Origin: Vulcanisaeta souniana JCM 11219
Lineage (GTDB): Archaea; Thermoproteota; Thermoprotei; Thermoproteales; Thermocladiaceae
DNA length: 64,000 nt
Reading direction: 5' to 3'
Assembly (NCBI RefSeq): GCF_026000775.1
Contig: NZ_AP026830.1
Span: 2,193,056 to 2,257,055, forward strand
How positions within the stretch are numbered: position 1 is the first letter of the stretch; every line of letters starts with the position of its first letter. Positions 62,483 through 64,000 of the stretch are shown one piece after another. A model generated the notes under the pieces. The model worked only from the letters and a program-made list of their open reading frames with translations, was not told the DNA's origin and did not search any database. The position numbers and the translations under genes were made by a program.

Positions 62483-63169
62483 TTAAGTGCTGGTGCTAAG
62501 TATTTCCCTCAAGGCCGTTAGACTTCTCCTACCTGGCAATGTGGCGTTAACAAAGGAATCTCTATTCATGTTCACACCCCACGCCTTAATGATCTCCAGC
62601 ACCCTATCAAGGTCATCCGTGAATGTTCCATTCTCGACATAATTATGCACAAAGTTTAATGCACTATACATGGTATTAAGGCCGTGAACCTTGGCTAGCC
62701 AAACAATAATGTCAGGCACGTTTAGGACCACCAGGTTTTTCTCGCTCATTCTAATGATTAATCTCATGTATAATGTTGTGACGTTATTCACAGTAACGCA
62801 CTGTACCTTTTCGCAATCGTTATCGTTTACTATATAAGTATCATGAACCTTAATACTACCTGTCCCGAATTCTATGGATAACGAGGCACTTAACTTTCCA
62901 AGCCTAAAGATTTCTATTTCACCACCAAGTTTCTCCACAATCCTTCTCATTCTCCTGAAGAACTTGTGAACTTCATTCCTATCGCAGTTTCTGGTCAGTA
63001 ATGGCGTTGTTGCAAGTATAGGCAAATCCATGCAGTTTAGGTTAAGGTTACTGCATCGTTCAGCTCTTTTATATAGAATAAACAGTATTAGGTGCAGGGT
63101 ATCCAGGTACTTTATTGGGCATTCATTAATTGGTACATCTCTAAAATCCATAAAGCCAATCACTTGCAT
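62483..63169 (-). CDS. Hypothetical protein
   Basis: 228 residues (ATG 63169, or ATG 63151). Alpha/beta; Cys in NECPI, RCSNLNLNC and DCEKVQC; the C-terminal part helical (LDRVLEIIKAWGVNM). No recognised family. Its stop sits just after the end of the convergent B12-radical SAM gene. Confidence 0.5.
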   Translation of the reverse strand: MQVIGFMDFRDVPINECPIKYLDTLHLILFILYKRAERCSNLNLNCMDLPILATTPLLTRNCDRNEVHKFFRRMRRIVEKLGGEIEIFRLGKLSASLSIEFGTGSIKVHDTYIVNDNDCEKVQCVTVNNVTTLYMRLIIRMSEKNLVVLNVPDIIVWLAKVHGLNTMYSALNFVHNYVENGTFTDDLDRVLEIIKAWGVNMNRDSFVNATLPGRRSLTALREILSTST

Positions 63170-63222
63170 CCCGGTAGTTACTTAAAAACCTATTGATATA
63201 CACCCGTAGAACTACAGGTCAA

Positions 63223-63612
63223 TTACTTCTTAACGGCTTTCTTTTCAGACTTCCTCTTCTTCATCTCCTCACGGAATTTCTTAGCCTCCTCCTTAGGCAT
63301 ATTCCTAAGCTTCACGTAAAGCGGCTCCAGTCTCTCGCCAGTGTTTGGGTCGTCATAGACATGCGCCTCCACAGTGCTCCTGTGCCTACCATACTCAGTG
63401 ATCACCCTTAACACATATACCTGCTTGGCATCAACACCAATTGCCTTAGCAACCTCCTCCCTTAACTGTAACCTGCTTGGTGTTGGTAAGCCGACGTGCC
63501 AAGCCTCAGCAATAACCTCCTTACGACCAATTGCCTTATTCTCCCTAATATTGAGTAACTTAAAACTGATCTTACCAGCCTCCACACCCTCTGGTAATTG
63601 TGGTACTGACAT
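63223..63612 (-). CDS. rps24e: 30S ribosomal protein eS24
   Basis: 129 residues. ENKAIGRKEVIAEAWH, TPSRLQLREEVAKAIGVD, VYVLRVITEYGRHRSTVEAHVYDD-type strands and a long Lys/Glu/Arg C-terminal tail (KKFREEMKKRKSEKK) are the eS24 pattern; binds 16S rRNA at the small-subunit body. Follows spt4 at 54 nt, an arrangement common in archaea. Confidence 0.92.
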   Translation of the reverse strand: MSVPQLPEGVEAGKISFKLLNIRENKAIGRKEVIAEAWHVGLPTPSRLQLREEVAKAIGVDAKQVYVLRVITEYGRHRSTVEAHVYDDPNTGERLEPLYVKLRNMPKEEAKKFREEMKKRKSEKKAVKK

Positions 63613-63666
63613 CCCAGTGTGAGGCGGAGCAACCCCTTAATAAGCATTAAACCCTTTAAGTGGGAT

Positions 63667-63900
63667 TCACAGGACCTCGATTGCGTACATGCCCTCCTTA
63701 GTAATGCCGAGTTTCTTGGCTATGCAGGACTCCTCAGGCTTCAGTATTATTATCAAGCCCATCCAGTCCTTAGTGAACTCCGTACCACCGCAAACAGGGC
63801 ACTTATCACTTTCCTCTGGCACGATAGCCTTACAATTCCTACAAGCCTTATAACCAGGCAATGGACTGCGCCTTACCGGTCTTCTGCCCCTTGTGCTCAT
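63667..63900 (-). CDS. spt4: Transcription elongation factor Spt4 (RpoE2)
   Basis: 77 residues. Zinc ribbon CRNC...CPVCGG (C-x2-C at about 20-23 and 35-38) with Spt4 features GTEFTKDWMGLIIILKPEES and a hydrophobic C-terminus. Partners Spt5 to promote processive RNA polymerase. An N-terminal basic extension (STRGRRPVRRSPLPG) makes it longer than the usual 60 residues. TATA ctttaataaac at about 63921-63931 upstream. Confidence 0.9.
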   Translation of the reverse strand: MSTRGRRPVRRSPLPGYKACRNCKAIVPEESDKCPVCGGTEFTKDWMGLIIILKPEESCIAKKLGITKEGMYAIEVL

Positions 63901-64000
63901 TACATGCGTTGTGCGGTTTACTTTAATAAACTTTAACTTTTATTCATCATTAAATTATTATATTTTCGTCATTGCCATAGCTATAAATAGGCGTTGAACC

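Noticed and set aside
1-64000. CRISPR arrays, rRNA genes and further tRNAs
   Set aside because: No regularly spaced repeats, no rRNA-like blocks and no other cloverleaf with GGTTCAAATCC-type T arm were seen on reading both strands.

Overview
The window reads as a crenarchaeal chromosome of the order Thermoproteales, most like Vulcanisaeta or Caldivirga. Supporting signs are archaeal ribosomal proteins (uS17, eS24, eS30), Spt4/RpoE2, HerA, Nre, a METTL5-type methylase, an EtfABCX set and a CydA/CydA' oxidase pair. Many genes have an A/T-rich TATA box about 26 nt before the start codon (leaderless transcripts), while downstream operon genes carry GGTGA/GAGGTGAT Shine-Dalgarno sites. The genus is inferred from gene content, not from a search.

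Layout. 0-1.6 kb: pilin-like secreted proteins. 1.8-9.8 kb: mostly housekeeping genes (DUF763, acyl-CoA dehydrogenase, M28 peptidase, CoaD, AbrB-PhoU regulator, METTL5-type methylase) and a C/D box sRNA candidate. 9.8-24.7 kb: a degraded accessory island starting at tRNA-Leu(CAG), with an integrase remnant, an internally deleted IS200/IS605 element, a tnpB right-end relic, an MFS tail, frameshifted genes, an MntA-HepT pair and an eS30 gene without a normal start codon. 24.8-28.8 kb: an ABC-type ATPase with Walker A Lys changed to Arg, overlapped by a TOPRIM gene (OLD/PARIS-like), facing a HerA ATPase. 29-41 kb: permease, pyrF, Lrp regulator, ferredoxin, TatD, uS17, a GC-rich ncRNA candidate, secreted protein, cysteine synthase-like enzyme, class III aminotransferase and flippase-like protein. 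41-46 kb: CydA' and CydA, an NADH oxidase/CoA-disulfide reductase and a ferritin-like protein, a plausible oxygen-handling block. 46-55 kb: permease, Nre plus an SPL-like radical SAM enzyme, CinA-like protein, a lone serine recombinase and SerA. 55.6-59.1 kb: FixC-FixX-EtfB-EtfA. 59.4-62.5 kb: a C/D sRNA candidate and two consecutive radical SAM enzymes (SPASM, then B12-binding). 62.5-64 kb: a hypothetical gene, eS24 and Spt4.

How the genes fit: CydAA' and EtfABCX are both expected to act on the membrane quinone pool, and the acyl-CoA dehydrogenase may feed electrons to Etf, though it is not linked to it. The strongest candidate for an undescribed system is the ATPase-TOPRIM pair beside HerA at the edge of the decayed island. 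Short features found by reading the sequence rather than long ORFs include eS30, a 58-aa membrane protein, a 44-aa protein upstream of tnpB, three C/D sRNA candidates and several hairpins.
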